Positions 1 through 12,045 are shown, counted from the first letter of the stretch. The stretch: 58,180 nucleotides of DNA from Halioglobus sp. (GCA_029287595.1 JARFQU010000101.1:1-58180), one strand, 5' to 3'. Numbers and translations: made by a program. The notes: generated by a model not told the origin, from the sequence alone.

Positions 1-1
1 A

Positions 2-847
2 TGGCTCCATTTCCGGCGAACTGACATCTTTGAAGTTAGAGATTCAGCCGCCAGTATCGCCATGGGGGCTGTCTACGTTTTGATTGCCGAAGGGGTCATG
101 GTCGTAGCACTGGTCCTGCCAGCCTATGAGTGGCTTTATCAATTCCGGCTGTTCACTCAGCAACTGACGCTGGCCAGTTTGTTGACGCTATTTCTGTTGG
201 TGGACTTATGCTTCTACCTGTTCCACCTGGCGGCTCACCGGGTTCGTTTCCTATGGGGTGTACATGAAGTGCACCATGCTTCGGAGCATTTCAACTATAC
301 AGTCGCTTTCCGCCAGAGTGTTCTTTACGCCGTGGTCGGTGTTTACGTCTTCTTCATCCCGGCAGTAATCCTGGGGTTCACACCTGAATCCGTATTACTC
401 ATGTTAGCTGCAAACCTGATATTCCAGATCTTTCCTCACACACAATGGTTCGGGCGATTTCCAGAGCCTATCGAATGGGTGTTCAACACACCGTCCAATC
501 ACCGCGTGCATCACGGCAGGAACCCCGGCTATGTGGATCGCAATTTGGGTGGCGTGCTAATGATCTGGGACCACCTGTTCGGGACTTATGCCGTGGAGTC
601 CCCCGATGAACAGGTTGAATATGGTGTGGTAAGCCTGATTAACTCAACGCCTGGGTATAACCCAATTAAACTGACATTCCGGGAATACGCCTGCATGTTC
701 AGGGACTTATCCAGGCCAGGGCCACTCTGCCTTCGCCTGAAGCACCTTTGGGGTCCCCCGGAATGGGAAAGACCTGCTGTCGCCCCCGAGCTTGATGACC
801 AAAGCCTGGGGACACAAAGCCCCCAGCAGCTGAGTCATTTATCGTGA
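2..847 (+). CDS. Sterol desaturase / fatty acid hydroxylase family protein (5' end outside window)
   Basis: Membrane di-iron hydroxylase-type protein of the fatty acid hydroxylase superfamily; the substrate cannot be told. The three histidine clusters are present: HX3H (His55, His59), HX2HH (His68, 71, 72) and HX2HH (His147, 150, 151), counted from the first ATG at 62, with hydrophobic segments before and between them. The reading frame stays open from 62 to the left edge and reads as plausible family sequence (including VRDSAAS), so the true start lies upstream and the ATG at 62 is probably internal. It converges with gyrB, leaving 39 bp between the stops with no clear terminator. Confidence 0.8.
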   Translation, partial: WLHFRRTDIFEVRDSAASIAMGAVYVLIAEGVMVVALVLPAYEWLYQFRLFTQQLTLASLLTLFLLVDLCFYLFHLAAHRVRFLWGVHEVHHASEHFNYTVAFRQSVLYAVVGVYVFFIPAVILGFTPESVLLMLAANLIFQIFPHTQWFGRFPEPIEWVFNTPSNHRVHHGRNPGYVDRNLGGVLMIWDHLFGTYAVESPDEQVEYGVVSLINSTPGYNPIKLTFREYACMFRDLSRPGPLCLRLKHLWGPPEWERPAVAPELDDQSLGTQSPQQLSHLS

Positions 848-886
848 GAAATTTCCGTATAGCGTGAGCACCAACAACTGGCGGAC

Positions 887-3346
<2,460 letters not shown>

Positions 3347-4453
3347 TCAATCCCCGGGATTTGTTCGCTCTAATGTGCCATGTTCCACGTGAAACAACGC
3401 CAGGTTGGACCCCTTGGGCCAAACCTCCGTAATATCACGCCGGTCCACGCACGTTATAAATACCTGTGCCTGCATCGAATCCAGCAGACTACAAACCAGT
3501 TCGCTATGTTCTCTATCCAGCTCCGAAGGCAGATCATCTATTAAATAGGTGCACTTCCCCCTGCCATGCTCAGACATCAACTGCCCCTGGGCCAGCTTCA
3601 GGCCACACACCACCAACTTCTGCTGCCCCCGAGACAAGGTTTCCGCTGCCAGGTGGCCCGCACTGGTCACCCGAATATCTGCGCGCTGCGGACCGATGTG
3701 GGTATAGCCCTGCTCAAGATCCGCTGATATGCCCTGCTCCAATGCCTCTGCATAACTCAAGGAGCGGTCCCAGCCCTGCCTATAGCGCAAATCCAGCCCT
3801 TCAAGTGAAGGGGCAAGTCTTTCCATGATGTGCTTGAACCGCGGCGTCAGCAGCTGAAAATAGGCTTCTCGATACCCTCCAATCGCTGCGCCGGAGGACG
3901 CAAGATCCCTGGTCCAGACATCAAGCTCCTGATCGCTGATTTTACCACGGCGCAGCAGCTTATTGCGCTGTTTTATACACCGCTGAAATCGCTGCCACTG
4001 AGTATAAAAACGATGTTCCACGTGGAACACGCCCCAATCCAGAAACTGGCGCCTACCTGCGGGGGCTCCGGTCAGCAGATCAAAGCTATCTGTGGTGATC
4101 ACCTGCAATGGAAGCTGTTCCACCAGTTGCGCGACACCCCGGGCGGGGCTGCCACCGATCCTTATCTGCATCTCGCCGCTGGCTTCCCTGTGCACCCCAA
4201 TGGGCACCGCCCCACCAAGCTGGGGATTGAACAGCTCCCCGAATACAGTGCACTGACTACCCCCGTGGCTTATCAGGGTGCGAATACTGTTTCCGCGAAA
4301 TGAGCGGGCCATGCCTAACAGGTGAATGGACTCCAACACACTGGTCTTGCCGCTACCATTGCGCCCATAAAAGACGTTTACCCGTCCCAGGCCATCGAGG
4401 CTGACCTCTTTGAGATTGCGCACACGATGAATTTTAATTTTTCTTAAGGCCAA
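3347..4453 (-). CDS. recF: DNA replication and repair protein RecF
   Basis: SMC-like ATPase that, with RecO and RecR, loads RecA at single-strand gaps. It is 368 residues, the usual size. The Walker A motif GRNGSGKTS is near residue 30, the ABC-type signature LSRGQQK near residue 285, and a Walker B-like LIDDLPSELD follows. It lies between dnaN and gyrB on the minus strand. The peptide FHVEH occurs twice, once mid-protein and once near the C-terminus; each copy is encoded by a parS site (4014-4029 and 3381-3396), so the coding sequence also carries centromere elements. Confidence 0.97.
   Translation of the reverse strand: MALRKIKIHRVRNLKEVSLDGLGRVNVFYGRNGSGKTSVLESIHLLGMARSFRGNSIRTLISHGGSQCTVFGELFNPQLGGAVPIGVHREASGEMQIRIGGSPARGVAQLVEQLPLQVITTDSFDLLTGAPAGRRQFLDWGVFHVEHRFYTQWQRFQRCIKQRNKLLRRGKISDQELDVWTRDLASSGAAIGGYREAYFQLLTPRFKHIMERLAPSLEGLDLRYRQGWDRSLSYAEALEQGISADLEQGYTHIGPQRADIRVTSAGHLAAETLSRGQQKLVVCGLKLAQGQLMSEHGRGKCTYLIDDLPSELDREHSELVCSLLDSMQAQVFITCVDRRDITEVWPKGSNLALFHVEHGTLERTNPGD
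3381..3396. promoter_or_regulatory. parS centromere site in the 3' end of recF
   Basis: The 16 bases TGTTCCACGTGAAACA match the ParB-binding consensus TGTTTCACGTGAAACA with one change. On the minus strand they encode the FHVEH peptide near the RecF C-terminus. The site is about 3.9 kb from the predicted oriC, as expected for the origin-proximal ParABS cluster; parA and parB lie about 20 kb away. Confidence 0.85.
4014..4029. promoter_or_regulatory. parS centromere site within recF
   Basis: TGTTCCACGTGGAACA is a perfect 16-bp palindrome of the parS class. It encodes the mid-protein FHVEH peptide of RecF and is 618 bp from the other parS copy. Spreading of ParB from both sites would cover recF and its neighbours. 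Confidence 0.88.
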
Positions 4454-4537
4454 AAGCGTACAGGCCGGACCCGATAGCCGCGCCAGTCCCTGATGGTGAA
4501 AGAGCCGGTATTAAACGAAAGGTGCGCCGCGCCTCCT

Positions 4538-5641
4538 CTAGAGGCGCATTGGCATAACAACATAAAGAGAATCACCGGCCTCCGACTCTTCCAGCAGGGC
4601 GCTGCTATTGGGGTCAGATAACGACAGCTTTACCTGCTCACCACTCAGAACGCCCAGGACATCGAGCAAGTAACCCACGTTAAACCCTATCTCGACAGAG
4701 TCTCCCTGATAATCCACAGATACCGTTTCTTCCGCCTCTTCCTGCTCGGGGTTGTTGGCGACTATATCCAGGTTATTATCGGTTAACTTGAGACGCACAC
4801 CCCGGTACTTTTCATTGGAAAGAATTGCTGTACGGGTAAAAGCCTGGCGTAATTCCAAACGGGAACCCAACACCATCTTGTCGGGATTGCGCGGCAATAC
4901 GCGCTGATAATCGGGAAACTTGCCGTCTACGAGCTTGGATGTAAAGGTGAAGTCATTGGTGGTAGCGCGAATATGGTTGCTACCTATGACGATGGCTATC
5001 TCCGCTTCCTCGTCGAGCAGCAGCCGCGACAGCTCGAGTACACCCTTGCGCGGTAAAATGACCTGGGTGTCTCCCTTCACACCCACCTTGTGGGGCAGGG
5101 TACACATCGCCAGCCTGTGCCCATCTGTGGCCACAACCCGTAATTGCTTGTCGTTCAATTCCCACAACATGCCATTGAGATAATAGCGCACATCCTGCTG
5201 TGCCATGGCGAAGCCGGTTCGCTCTATCAGCCGCTTCAGCTCCCCTTGCTTGAGGGTAAACTGGTGGGTTCCCATGCTGTCCTCGACATTGGGGAATTCC
5301 CGGGCAGACAGAGTAGATAAGGTAAAACGACTGCGCCCCGACTTCACCGTTACCTTGCTATCCTGCATGCTGAACTGGATGTCGCTGCCTTCGGGCAATG
5401 ATTTACAGATATCCACCAGCTTTCGAGCCGGAACCGTAACTTCACCGGACTCTCCAGCTGAAGTCAGTTGCACGCGACCCACCAACTCCACTTCCAGGTC
5501 TGTACCTGTAAGAGACAGGCGATCACCATCAAGGACCATCAACACATTTGCCAGGATTGGCAGCGTCTGACGACGCTCTACCACACCAGCCACCAGGTTC
5601 AACGGCTTGATAAGAGCGTCCCGAGAAATACTGAACTTCAT
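4538..5641 (-). CDS. dnaN: DNA polymerase III beta sliding clamp
   Basis: Ring-forming processivity clamp of DNA polymerase III. At 367 residues it has the usual length, spans the three clamp domains, and ends in the typical VMPMRL tail. The start MKFSISRDALIKPL is characteristic. It lies between dnaA (about 105 bp upstream) and recF (84 bp downstream) on the minus strand, as in most gammaproteobacteria. Confidence 0.98.
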   Translation of the reverse strand: MKFSISRDALIKPLNLVAGVVERRQTLPILANVLMVLDGDRLSLTGTDLEVELVGRVQLTSAGESGEVTVPARKLVDICKSLPEGSDIQFSMQDSKVTVKSGRSRFTLSTLSAREFPNVEDSMGTHQFTLKQGELKRLIERTGFAMAQQDVRYYLNGMLWELNDKQLRVVATDGHRLAMCTLPHKVGVKGDTQVILPRKGVLELSRLLLDEEAEIAIVIGSNHIRATTNDFTFTSKLVDGKFPDYQRVLPRNPDKMVLGSRLELRQAFTRTAILSNEKYRGVRLKLTDNNLDIVANNPEQEEAEETVSVDYQGDSVEIGFNVGYLLDVLGVLSGEQVKLSLSDPNSSALLEESEAGDSLYVVMPMRL

Positions 5642-5746
5642 ATAGGTGTTATTCCTTAACTACAACTATCCGTTATTATCACCAACCGCCGTTTGACAAC
5701 ACAGCGTCAGCCCGAACTTGTAAAACAAACCTTTTTTGTTGTTTGC

Positions 5747-7207
5747 TCAAGTTGTAAGCGAGCGCAACAAATTTTTGTAATCTTCGCGAATGTCTGCGTT
5801 AGTTTCGCGAAGTTCCTTGATTTTACGACATGCGTGCAGGACTGTCGTGTGATCTCTGCCTCCAAAGCTGTCGCCAATTTCCGGCAAACTGTGGTTAGTC
5901 AGCTCCTTGGCCAGGGCCATCGCCATCTGCCGTGGCCTTGCCACGGAGCGGCTGCGTCGCCGGGACATCAGGTCCGCCACCTTGATTTTGTAATACTCTG
6001 CCGTGGTGCGTTGAATATTATCCATGCTCACTTGCTTGTCCTGTAGCGCAAGCAGGTCCTTAAGGCCTTCCTTGATCAGCTCAATATCGATGGGCTTCCC
6101 TGTGAAGTGAGCGCTAGCTATCACCCTCTTCAGCGCGCCCTCCAGCTCCCTGACATTAGATCGAATTCTCTGGGCAATAAAAAATGCGGCATCCGGCGGC
6201 AGGTCTACTCGCGCCTGGGTAGCTTTTTTCATCAGGATAGCAACCCGGGTCTCCAGCTCGGGCGGCTCGACAGCCACCGTCAGGCCCCAACCAAAGCGCG
6301 ACTTCAGCCGCTCCTCCAGGCCATCGATCTCCTTGGGATAACGATCACAGGTCAGAATCATCTGCTGGCCGCCCTCCAGCAGGGCATTAAAGGTGTGGAA
6401 AAATTCTTCCTGGGAGCGATCTTTTTTTGCGAAAAACTGTATGTCGTCGATGAGCAATGCGTCGACAGAGCGATAGTACCGCTTGAAATCAGTAATTGCG
6501 TTTAATTGCAGGGCCTTGACCATGTCCGCCACGAAGCGCTCGGAATGCAGATAGACGATCTTCGCCTGGGGATTGTTCTGTTTCAACGCGTTGCCCACGG
6601 CCTGCATCAGGTGGGTTTTACCCAGGCCAACACCGCCATAAAGAAAGAGGGGGTTGTAAGAGTCGCCAGGATTCTCCGCGACCTGCCGCGCCGCGGCCAG
6701 TGCCAGCTGATTAGATTTGCCCTCAACAAAATTATCAAAGGTATAGTTTTCCACCAAATGATGCTGATGCTGCAGCGGGTTGTCTGCTTCCGCGCGCTTT
6801 TTCAATTCCCCGGGCCGCAGTGTCTCCCGGCGCAGTGGCGTGACGTCCGCCTGGCGCTGACCACCAAAGACCACCTGTCCGGAAAGTGCAGGCTGCATGC
6901 CAGCGTTAACCGCAATATCAGGCGCTACAACAGGCTCCGCAACACGCGCAGGTGCGGCTTTCTTGCCCGCGCCTATTTCGAGAACGACATCCATACCCTC
7001 GTCGGGCTGAAGCTCCCTCACCAACTCCGAGATTCTCTGGGCAAATTTGTCAGACACAAAGTCCTTGATGAACCGATTAGGTGCAAACAAGGTGAGCATC
7101 TGTCCCTGTTTACTGGCCTGCAGCGGCCTGATCCAGGTATTAAACTGTTGTGAAGGTAATTCGTTCTGCAGTCGATCTATGCACTGCTGCCATACTACTT
7201 CAGGCAA
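5747..7207 (-). CDS. dnaA: Chromosomal replication initiator protein DnaA
   Basis: AAA+ initiator that binds 9-mer DnaA boxes and melts oriC. At 486 residues it shows the N-terminal DnaB-contact domain, a variable linker (about 85-150), the Walker A motif GGVGLGKTH, the Walker B motif LLIDDIQFF, and the C-terminal helix-turn-helix signature [15 protein letters not shown]. It is transcribed away from the intergenic region holding the predicted origin. DnaA boxes at 7333 and 7452 lie upstream of its start, so autoregulation is plausible. Confidence 0.98.
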   Translation of the reverse strand: MPEVVWQQCIDRLQNELPSQQFNTWIRPLQASKQGQMLTLFAPNRFIKDFVSDKFAQRISELVRELQPDEGMDVVLEIGAGKKAAPARVAEPVVAPDIAVNAGMQPALSGQVVFGGQRQADVTPLRRETLRPGELKKRAEADNPLQHQHHLVENYTFDNFVEGKSNQLALAAARQVAENPGDSYNPLFLYGGVGLGKTHLMQAVGNALKQNNPQAKIVYLHSERFVADMVKALQLNAITDFKRYYRSVDALLIDDIQFFAKKDRSQEEFFHTFNALLEGGQQMILTCDRYPKEIDGLEERLKSRFGWGLTVAVEPPELETRVAILMKKATQARVDLPPDAAFFIAQRIRSNVRELEGALKRVIASAHFTGKPIDIELIKEGLKDLLALQDKQVSMDNIQRTTAEYYKIKVADLMSRRRSRSVARPRQMAMALAKELTNHSLPEIGDSFGGRDHTTVLHACRKIKELRETNADIREDYKNLLRSLTT

Positions 7208-7332
7208 AATGTTCCCCTTGAAGCCGCTGAAAGGTGTCTACGGCTTGCGCAAATGATGTAATACTAACGTCTTGTTATTAATCCGGTCCGAACGCTGGAC
7301 CAGAGCGAGCATAATACTCTCCCCGAGAGCAC

Positions 7333-7341
7333 TTATCCACA
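7333..7341 (+). promoter_or_regulatory. DnaA box (perfect)
   Basis: TTATCCACA is the strongest-affinity form of the 9-mer DnaA box, 125 bp upstream of the dnaA start at the left edge of the AT-rich core. Confidence 0.85.
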
Positions 7342-7451
7342 TATAAAACGCAAATATGCTTATTTTTATTTCTTATATATATCAATCACCTAAGCCACTA
7401 TTGATTACTTTTTAACCTATAGAGCCACACCTTCCAAAGGATAAGTATTTC

Positions 7452-7460
7452 TGTGGATAA
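7452..7460 (-). promoter_or_regulatory. DnaA box (perfect, inverted)
   Basis: TGTGGATAA is the reverse complement of TTATCCACA. It marks the right edge of the AT-rich core, facing the box at 7333. Confidence 0.85.
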
Positions 7461-7620
7461 CCTGTGTGTATCTTTGTGAAAAAATGTGCGTCGATGGCTG
7501 TAGGCCGCGATAGGGCTGGCTTTTTACGATCTGCTTACGCGCCCCTCAATTGCACGCCCGGTGAGTTGCCACAGCCGCGTTTCTATTCCACCTGCATTGG
7601 TAAAAATACCGCGGTGTGCA

Positions 7621-7649
7621 TTGAATTACAGGGCACATTTCAATAGAAT
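7621..7649 (+). promoter_or_regulatory. Predicted sigma70 promoter for rpmH-rnpA
   Basis: TTGAAT (7621-7626) and TAGAAT (7644-7649) are separated by exactly 17 bp and match the -35 and -10 consensus at 4 and 5 of 6 positions. The promoter is about 85 bp upstream of rpmH and points into the rpmH-rnpA-yidD-yidC cluster. Confidence 0.6.
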
Positions 7650-7734
7650 AGCCCACCTTTTTTCCGGCCGGGACCCGTATCGAGCCTAGAGCGCGACCGC
7701 TACCCACGCCCACCACTTATCTGGATAACTCGCA

Positions 7735-7869
7735 ATGAAAAGAACATTTCAGCCCAGCGTCTTAAAACGCAAGCGCACCCACGGTTTTCGTTCACGCATG
7801 GCTACCAAGGGCGGTCGTAATGTCCTTAATCGCCGCCGTGCCAAAGGCCGCAAGCGCCTTTCAGCATAA
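7735..7869 (+). CDS. rpmH: 50S ribosomal protein L34
   Basis: A 44-residue, very basic ribosomal protein of the large subunit. It begins [19 protein letters not shown] and ends KGRKRLSA, both diagnostic of L34. The ATG at 7735 has only a weak purine stretch upstream, and a small palindrome TTATC-TG-GATAA (7717-7728) immediately precedes it. rnpA starts 15 bp after its stop, the classic rpmH-rnpA pair. Confidence 0.97.
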   Translation: MKRTFQPSVLKRKRTHGFRSRMATKGGRNVLNRRRAKGRKRLSA

Positions 7870-7884
7870 AGGACGTCTGGCTGG

Positions 7885-8286
7885 GTGAGTGACCACGCGG
7901 CTGACGCCTCTTTCAGCAAGGCTAAGCGCTTACTCACCGCCAAGGACTACAGCCGGGTGTTTGACGGCACTGAGGCAAGAGCCTCTCACAAGCACTTACT
8001 GCTTCTGGCCAGAAGGAATATTGACGGACCCGGACATCGTCTGGGCCTGGTTATAGCCAAAAAAAATGTTCGCCTGGCGGTTGAGCGCAACAGGATAAAG
8101 CGCGTAACCCGCGAGTTTTTTCGCACCTTACCGGAGAGTGAACCACCAATGGACGTTGTGCTACTCGCCCGCCGTGGTATCGGCCAGTTAGACAACGCCG
8201 CCCTGTCCTCTCTCTTGCAACAGCAGTGGCTGAAAATGTCACGTCACGCCAGCAAACTCGATTCCAACACGGTGCAGGAGTCCTGA
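7885..8286 (+). CDS. rnpA: Ribonuclease P protein component
   Basis: Basic protein subunit of RNase P, which helps the catalytic RNA process tRNA 5' ends. It is 133 residues and contains the conserved RNRIKRVTRE block (RNR motif). A GTG start at 7885 is proposed because it lies 15 bp after rpmH and gives the normal N-terminal length before the F.K..RLLTAKDYSRVF block. Its TGA stop overlaps the ATG of yidD by one base, suggesting translational coupling. Confidence 0.95.
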   Translation: MSDHAADASFSKAKRLLTAKDYSRVFDGTEARASHKHLLLLARRNIDGPGHRLGLVIAKKNVRLAVERNRIKRVTREFFRTLPESEPPMDVVLLARRGIGQLDNAALSSLLQQQWLKMSRHASKLDSNTVQES

Positions 8287-8513
8287 TGCGTCACTTGTTC
8301 ATTTTCCTGATATCCTGCTACAAAACCTGCCTCAGTCCTTTTTTGGGCAATCACTGCAGGTTTTATCCAAGTTGCTCCAGCTATGCCCAGGACGCGATAG
8401 CAACGCATGGCGTAATAAAAGGAAGCTATCTTTCTATCCGCAGGCTGGCTAAATGCCACCCCTGGCATGAAGGGGGTGTAGATCCCGTACCCCCCTGCCC
8501 GCACTCACACTAA
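8286..8513 (+). CDS. yidD: Membrane protein insertion efficiency factor YidD
   Basis: Small membrane-associated protein that assists YidC-dependent insertion. The ATG at 8286 overlaps the rnpA stop and gives 75 residues. The family block is clear: YKTCLSPFLGNHCRFYPSCS, then a conserved Tyr-Ala, a Gly-rich turn and CHPW near the C-terminus. A longer in-frame version starting at 8226 would overlap rnpA by about 60 bp and adds no family sequence, so it is not preferred. Confidence 0.93.
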   Translation: MRHLFIFLISCYKTCLSPFLGNHCRFYPSCSSYAQDAIATHGVIKGSYLSIRRLAKCHPWHEGGVDPVPPCPHSH

Positions 8514-8529
8514 AACACTGAATACGATT

Positions 8530-10236
8530 ATGGATTTGCAAAGATCACTGCTTATTGGCGCTATCGCCGTATTGTCTTTCATGCTGCTGACCGAATGGGT
8601 GGCCTTCAAGGAGGAGCGCGCAGCCGTTCCCGAGGAAGCCAGCCGGCTGATCTCGCGCACAGACGCGCCGACAAGCGAGCTGCCTGAACCAGGTGCGGTG
8701 ATCAACTCTGAGCAAGAAGACCTGCCCACCGTCACTATGGAACAGGACGAGGCGGCTGCCCAGGTATCCAGCGACGAAATCGCAAACGCCAATGGCAGCA
8801 TAGTCCAGGTGTACACCGATGTACTGCAATTGGCCATTGACCTTCGCGGTGGTGACATCGTCGAAGTGGCCCTGCCAAAGTATCTGGCAAAGCGCGATAA
8901 CCCTGACGTGCCATTTGTACTGATGGAGCAAAACAGCACCCGCACCTATATTGCCCAAAGCGGCTTGATAGGCGTCGACGGTATCGACAGCAAAGGGCGG
9001 GCCATCTTTACTAGCCCCTCACCACGCTTTGATCTCAATGAAAGTGAGGACAAACTAACCATAGATCTCACGTGGCAGAACGACACTGATATCGAGGTCA
9101 CCAAACGCTTCACCATGACCCGTGGTTCTTACCTCGTCACAGTCGACTACCTGGTGGAAAACAACAGCGCATCGCGTTGGCAGGCCAACCTCTTTGGCCA
9201 GATAAAGCGCGACAGCAGCCCGCCGCCCGCTGCAGATTCCGCAGGCATGGGTATGCAGCCTTTCCTCGGTGTCGCTATCACCCAACCGGACGAGCGCTTC
9301 ACCAAGTTCAATTTCGACGAGATGGCAGAGGAGCCCTTTAAAGCCAAGCTTCCCGGCGGCTGGATAGCCATGATCCAGCATTACTTTCTCAGTGCCTGGA
9401 TACCGAATCCGGACCAAACCCACACCTACAGCACCCGGGTCACTAACAGTGGCTTTAATATTGCGGGATTCACCAGCCCGAAACTGGAACTGGATCCTGG
9501 CCAGTCAGGCAGTGTGGGAGCCCGTTTCTACGCCGGGCCAAAAGACCAATATAGCCTTGAAGCGATATCCCCCTACCTCGAACTGAGTGTCGACTACGGC
9601 TGGTTGTGGTGGATTGCACAACCATTGTTCTGGTTGCTGACAAATATCTATTCCCTGGTTGGTAACTGGGGCGTGGCAATTATTCTGTTGACGGTTTTGA
9701 TCAAGGCAGTTTTCTTCAAATTGTCGGCGACCAGCTACAAGTCCATGGCCAATATGCGCCGGGTGCAACCAAAAATGGCAGACATTCGCGAACAATTTGC
9801 GGATGACAAGCAAAAGCAATCCCAGGCAATGATGGAGTTGTATCGCAAAGAGAAGATAAATCCCATGGGGGGATGTCTGCCCATACTGGTACAGATGCCG
9901 GTATTCATCGCGCTGTACTGGGTACTCATGGAAAGCGTAGAGCTGCGACACGCGCCCTTTATGCTGTGGATACAGGATCTTTCGGTCATGGATCCCTACT
10001 TTGTGTTGCCCCTGATGATGGGCGCCAGCATGTGGTTCATGCAGAAGCTGAATCCACCGCCACCGGACCCCATGCAGGCCAAGATCATGCAGTGGATGCC
10101 GGTCATGTTTACCTTCTTCTTCCTCTGGTTCCCATCTGGCCTGGTGCTGTACTGGGTGGTAAACAACCTGCTGTCCATGGCTCAGCAGTACGTGATCACC
10201 AAGCAGATAGAGGGCGCGGCTGAGGCCAAATCCTGA
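8530..10236 (+). CDS. yidC: Membrane protein insertase YidC
   Basis: Inner-membrane insertase of the YidC/Oxa1/Alb3 family, acting alone or with SecYEG. At 568 residues it has the gram-negative layout: an N-terminal transmembrane segment (about 5-22), a large periplasmic beta domain (about 60-340), and a C-terminal five-helix insertase core starting near WLWWIAQPLFWLL, with NWGVAIILLTVLIK and PMGGCLPILVQMPVFIALYW. It starts 16 bp after yidD. Confidence 0.98.
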   Translation: MDLQRSLLIGAIAVLSFMLLTEWVAFKEERAAVPEEASRLISRTDAPTSELPEPGAVINSEQEDLPTVTMEQDEAAAQVSSDEIANANGSIVQVYTDVLQLAIDLRGGDIVEVALPKYLAKRDNPDVPFVLMEQNSTRTYIAQSGLIGVDGIDSKGRAIFTSPSPRFDLNESEDKLTIDLTWQNDTDIEVTKRFTMTRGSYLVTVDYLVENNSASRWQANLFGQIKRDSSPPPAADSAGMGMQPFLGVAITQPDERFTKFNFDEMAEEPFKAKLPGGWIAMIQHYFLSAWIPNPDQTHTYSTRVTNSGFNIAGFTSPKLELDPGQSGSVGARFYAGPKDQYSLEAISPYLELSVDYGWLWWIAQPLFWLLTNIYSLVGNWGVAIILLTVLIKAVFFKLSATSYKSMANMRRVQPKMADIREQFADDKQKQSQAMMELYRKEKINPMGGCLPILVQMPVFIALYWVLMESVELRHAPFMLWIQDLSVMDPYFVLPLMMGASMWFMQKLNPPPPDPMQAKIMQWMPVMFTFFFLWFPSGLVLYWVVNNLLSMAQQYVITKQIEGAAEAKS

Positions 10237-10270
10237 ATTCACCTCCCTGCGCGCCTGTAGACACCTGACC

Positions 10271-10297
10271 AGGGCGTGCAGCTGATCACCACGCCCT
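10271..10297. other. Inverted repeat between yidC and mnmE
   Basis: AGGGCGTG (10271-10278) and CACGCCCT (10290-10297) form a perfect 8-bp stem with an 11-base loop in the 146-bp gap after yidC. No T run follows, so it is not a standard intrinsic terminator. It could be a processing or attenuation structure, or chance. Confidence 0.4.
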
Positions 10298-10382
10298 TGA
10301 TTCACTGATTGCGCTAAAAGCTTCACCGCCCTGGCGCCAGACACTACACTGTCTTTCTCTTAAGCCAGTAGCTTGTTGAGCC

Positions 10383-11756
10383 ATGAAAGATCTCTCCTTC
10401 GCCGACAGCGATACCATTGCTGCCATCGCCACAGCCCCGGGACGCGGTGGCGTCGGTATCGTGCGGATATCCGGTAACAACGCACTGGCCATCGGCAATG
10501 CCATCACCAAACTGCAGCTTCAGGCACGTTACGCTCATTTCAGTTCGTTTTACGATGGCGATGACGAGGTGTTGGATACCGGCATAAGCCTGTTTTTCCC
10601 AGGTCCCAAATCCTTTACCGGAGAAGATGTGGTGGAACTGCAGGCCCACGGCGGTCCGGTGATACTTGATCTGCTGTTGCAAACTGTCATGCAACTCGGA
10701 TCCAGGCAGGCCAGGCCCGGGGAATTTTCCGAACGCGCCTTTCTCAACAACAAAATCGATCTCACTCAGGCCGAAGCCATAGCCGACCTGATAAACAGTA
10801 CCACCGAAAGAGCAGCCCTGAACGCCACCCGCTCCCTGCAGGGAGAATTTTCGCGCAAAGTGGATGAACTCGTCGCCGGGGTAACGCGACTGCGGGTTTA
10901 CGTGGAAGCCGCTATCGATTTTCCCGAAGAAGAGATCGATTTTATACAGGACGGTCAGGTTAAAGAGCAGTTACGGGAGATTATTCTGCAACTGGAAAAA
11001 GTTCTCCTGGAGGCACGCCAGGGTAGTTTGATGCGCGAGGGCATGAAACTGGTTATCGCCGGACGACCCAACGCTGGTAAATCAAGCCTGCTGAATGCCC
11101 TGTCAGGGCAGGAGACCGCTATTGTTACAGCCATAGAGGGCACTACCCGAGATGTCTTACGCGAACATATTCAGATAGACGGCATGCCCCTGCATATCGT
11201 TGACACTGCGGGTTTACGCGACAGTGAAGATGAGGTTGAACGAGAAGGTATACGAAGGGCCTGGCAAGAAATGGAATCTGCAGATCGTATTCTGCTGGTC
11301 GTCGATGATAATGACGGACCTGCTGATGCAACCACTATCTGGCCAGAGAAAGACCAACACCTGACTAAAAACATAGATGTCACTATTGTTTACAACAAGT
11401 GTGACCTTTCCGGCAACAGTGCCGCTATAGAACACGAACCACATCGTACCAGCCTGCGCCTGTCGGCGAAAACCGGAGCAGGCCTGGATCTGTTGAGACA
11501 GCACCTGAAGACCTGCATGGGCTTCGAGGAAGGTGGCGAAGGTCGCTTCAGTGCTCGCAGGCGCCACCTGCAATCCCTGCAGGCAGCAGGTGAATTTCTA
11601 TACAGCGGGGAACAACAATTATTGCATGCGGGAGCCGGGGAACTGCTGGCAGAAGACCTGCGTCAATGCCAGAACGCATTGGGAGAGATAACGGGAGCAG
11701 TCAGCAGTGACCAGTTACTGGGTGAAATATTTTCCAGCTTTTGTATCGGGAAGTAA
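10383..11756 (+). CDS. mnmE: tRNA uridine-5-carboxymethylaminomethyl modification GTPase MnmE
   Basis: GTPase that with MnmG installs the cmnm5 group on wobble uridine 34 of certain tRNAs. At 457 residues it shows the N-terminal folate-binding domain ([22 protein letters not shown]), a helical middle domain, the inserted G domain with [21 protein letters not shown] and NKCD, and the C-terminal catalytic cysteine in FCIGK. It follows yidC in the conserved order; its partner mnmG lies about 9 kb downstream. Confidence 0.98.
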   Translation: MKDLSFADSDTIAAIATAPGRGGVGIVRISGNNALAIGNAITKLQLQARYAHFSSFYDGDDEVLDTGISLFFPGPKSFTGEDVVELQAHGGPVILDLLLQTVMQLGSRQARPGEFSERAFLNNKIDLTQAEAIADLINSTTERAALNATRSLQGEFSRKVDELVAGVTRLRVYVEAAIDFPEEEIDFIQDGQVKEQLREIILQLEKVLLEARQGSLMREGMKLVIAGRPNAGKSSLLNALSGQETAIVTAIEGTTRDVLREHIQIDGMPLHIVDTAGLRDSEDEVEREGIRRAWQEMESADRILLVVDDNDGPADATTIWPEKDQHLTKNIDVTIVYNKCDLSGNSAAIEHEPHRTSLRLSAKTGAGLDLLRQHLKTCMGFEEGGEGRFSARRRHLQSLQAAGEFLYSGEQQLLHAGAGELLAEDLRQCQNALGEITGAVSSDQLLGEIFSSFCIGK

Positions 11757-12045
11757 CTTCGCCGATAGGCTTGAACAAAGCACCCACTGACTATCCACAG
11801 CTAAACAACGCTGTTAACAGCTTGTCCAATACTTACATACAAAGCTTTTTATCCAAGCCAGTAATGCCAAACGATTGTGGAGGCTTCCTGAACAAGCTCG
11901 TCACTGTCTGGGGATGAAATGCCGTTGTTCGCAAAACAATTTGGAAGGCATAAATTCGCTCCACAGAAAACGCTGTTTGCTCCACTGGATAGACACGGCA
12001 TATAGGCGAAACATACATGATTTTCGACCGTGCTTATCATCAATC

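Larger units (their letters stand above)
7208..7734. other. Probable oriC region between dnaA and rpmH
   Basis: A 527-bp non-coding region between divergent dnaA (minus) and rpmH (plus), the usual oriC position in Pseudomonas-type chromosomes. It has perfect DnaA boxes in opposite orientation at 7333-7341 and 7452-7460, enclosing an AT-rich segment (about 7341-7420) that could unwind. Within it ATCAAT (7381-7386) and ATTGAT (7400-7405) form an inverted repeat, and bases 7380-7392 match the IHF consensus with one mismatch. A separate short inverted repeat, GGTCC-N7-GGACC, lies at 7285-7301. The rpmH promoter occupies the right end. Only two consensus boxes were found, fewer than in many origins. 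Confidence 0.75.

Noticed and set aside
7464-7646. Open frame of 60 codons inside oriC
   Set aside because: It covers the right part of the origin and the rpmH promoter, has no ribosome binding site and low-complexity composition unlike a protein.
11849-11857. TTATCCAAG as a DnaA box
   Set aside because: Two mismatches in the critical 3' end of the 9-mer; not counted as support for the second origin-like region.
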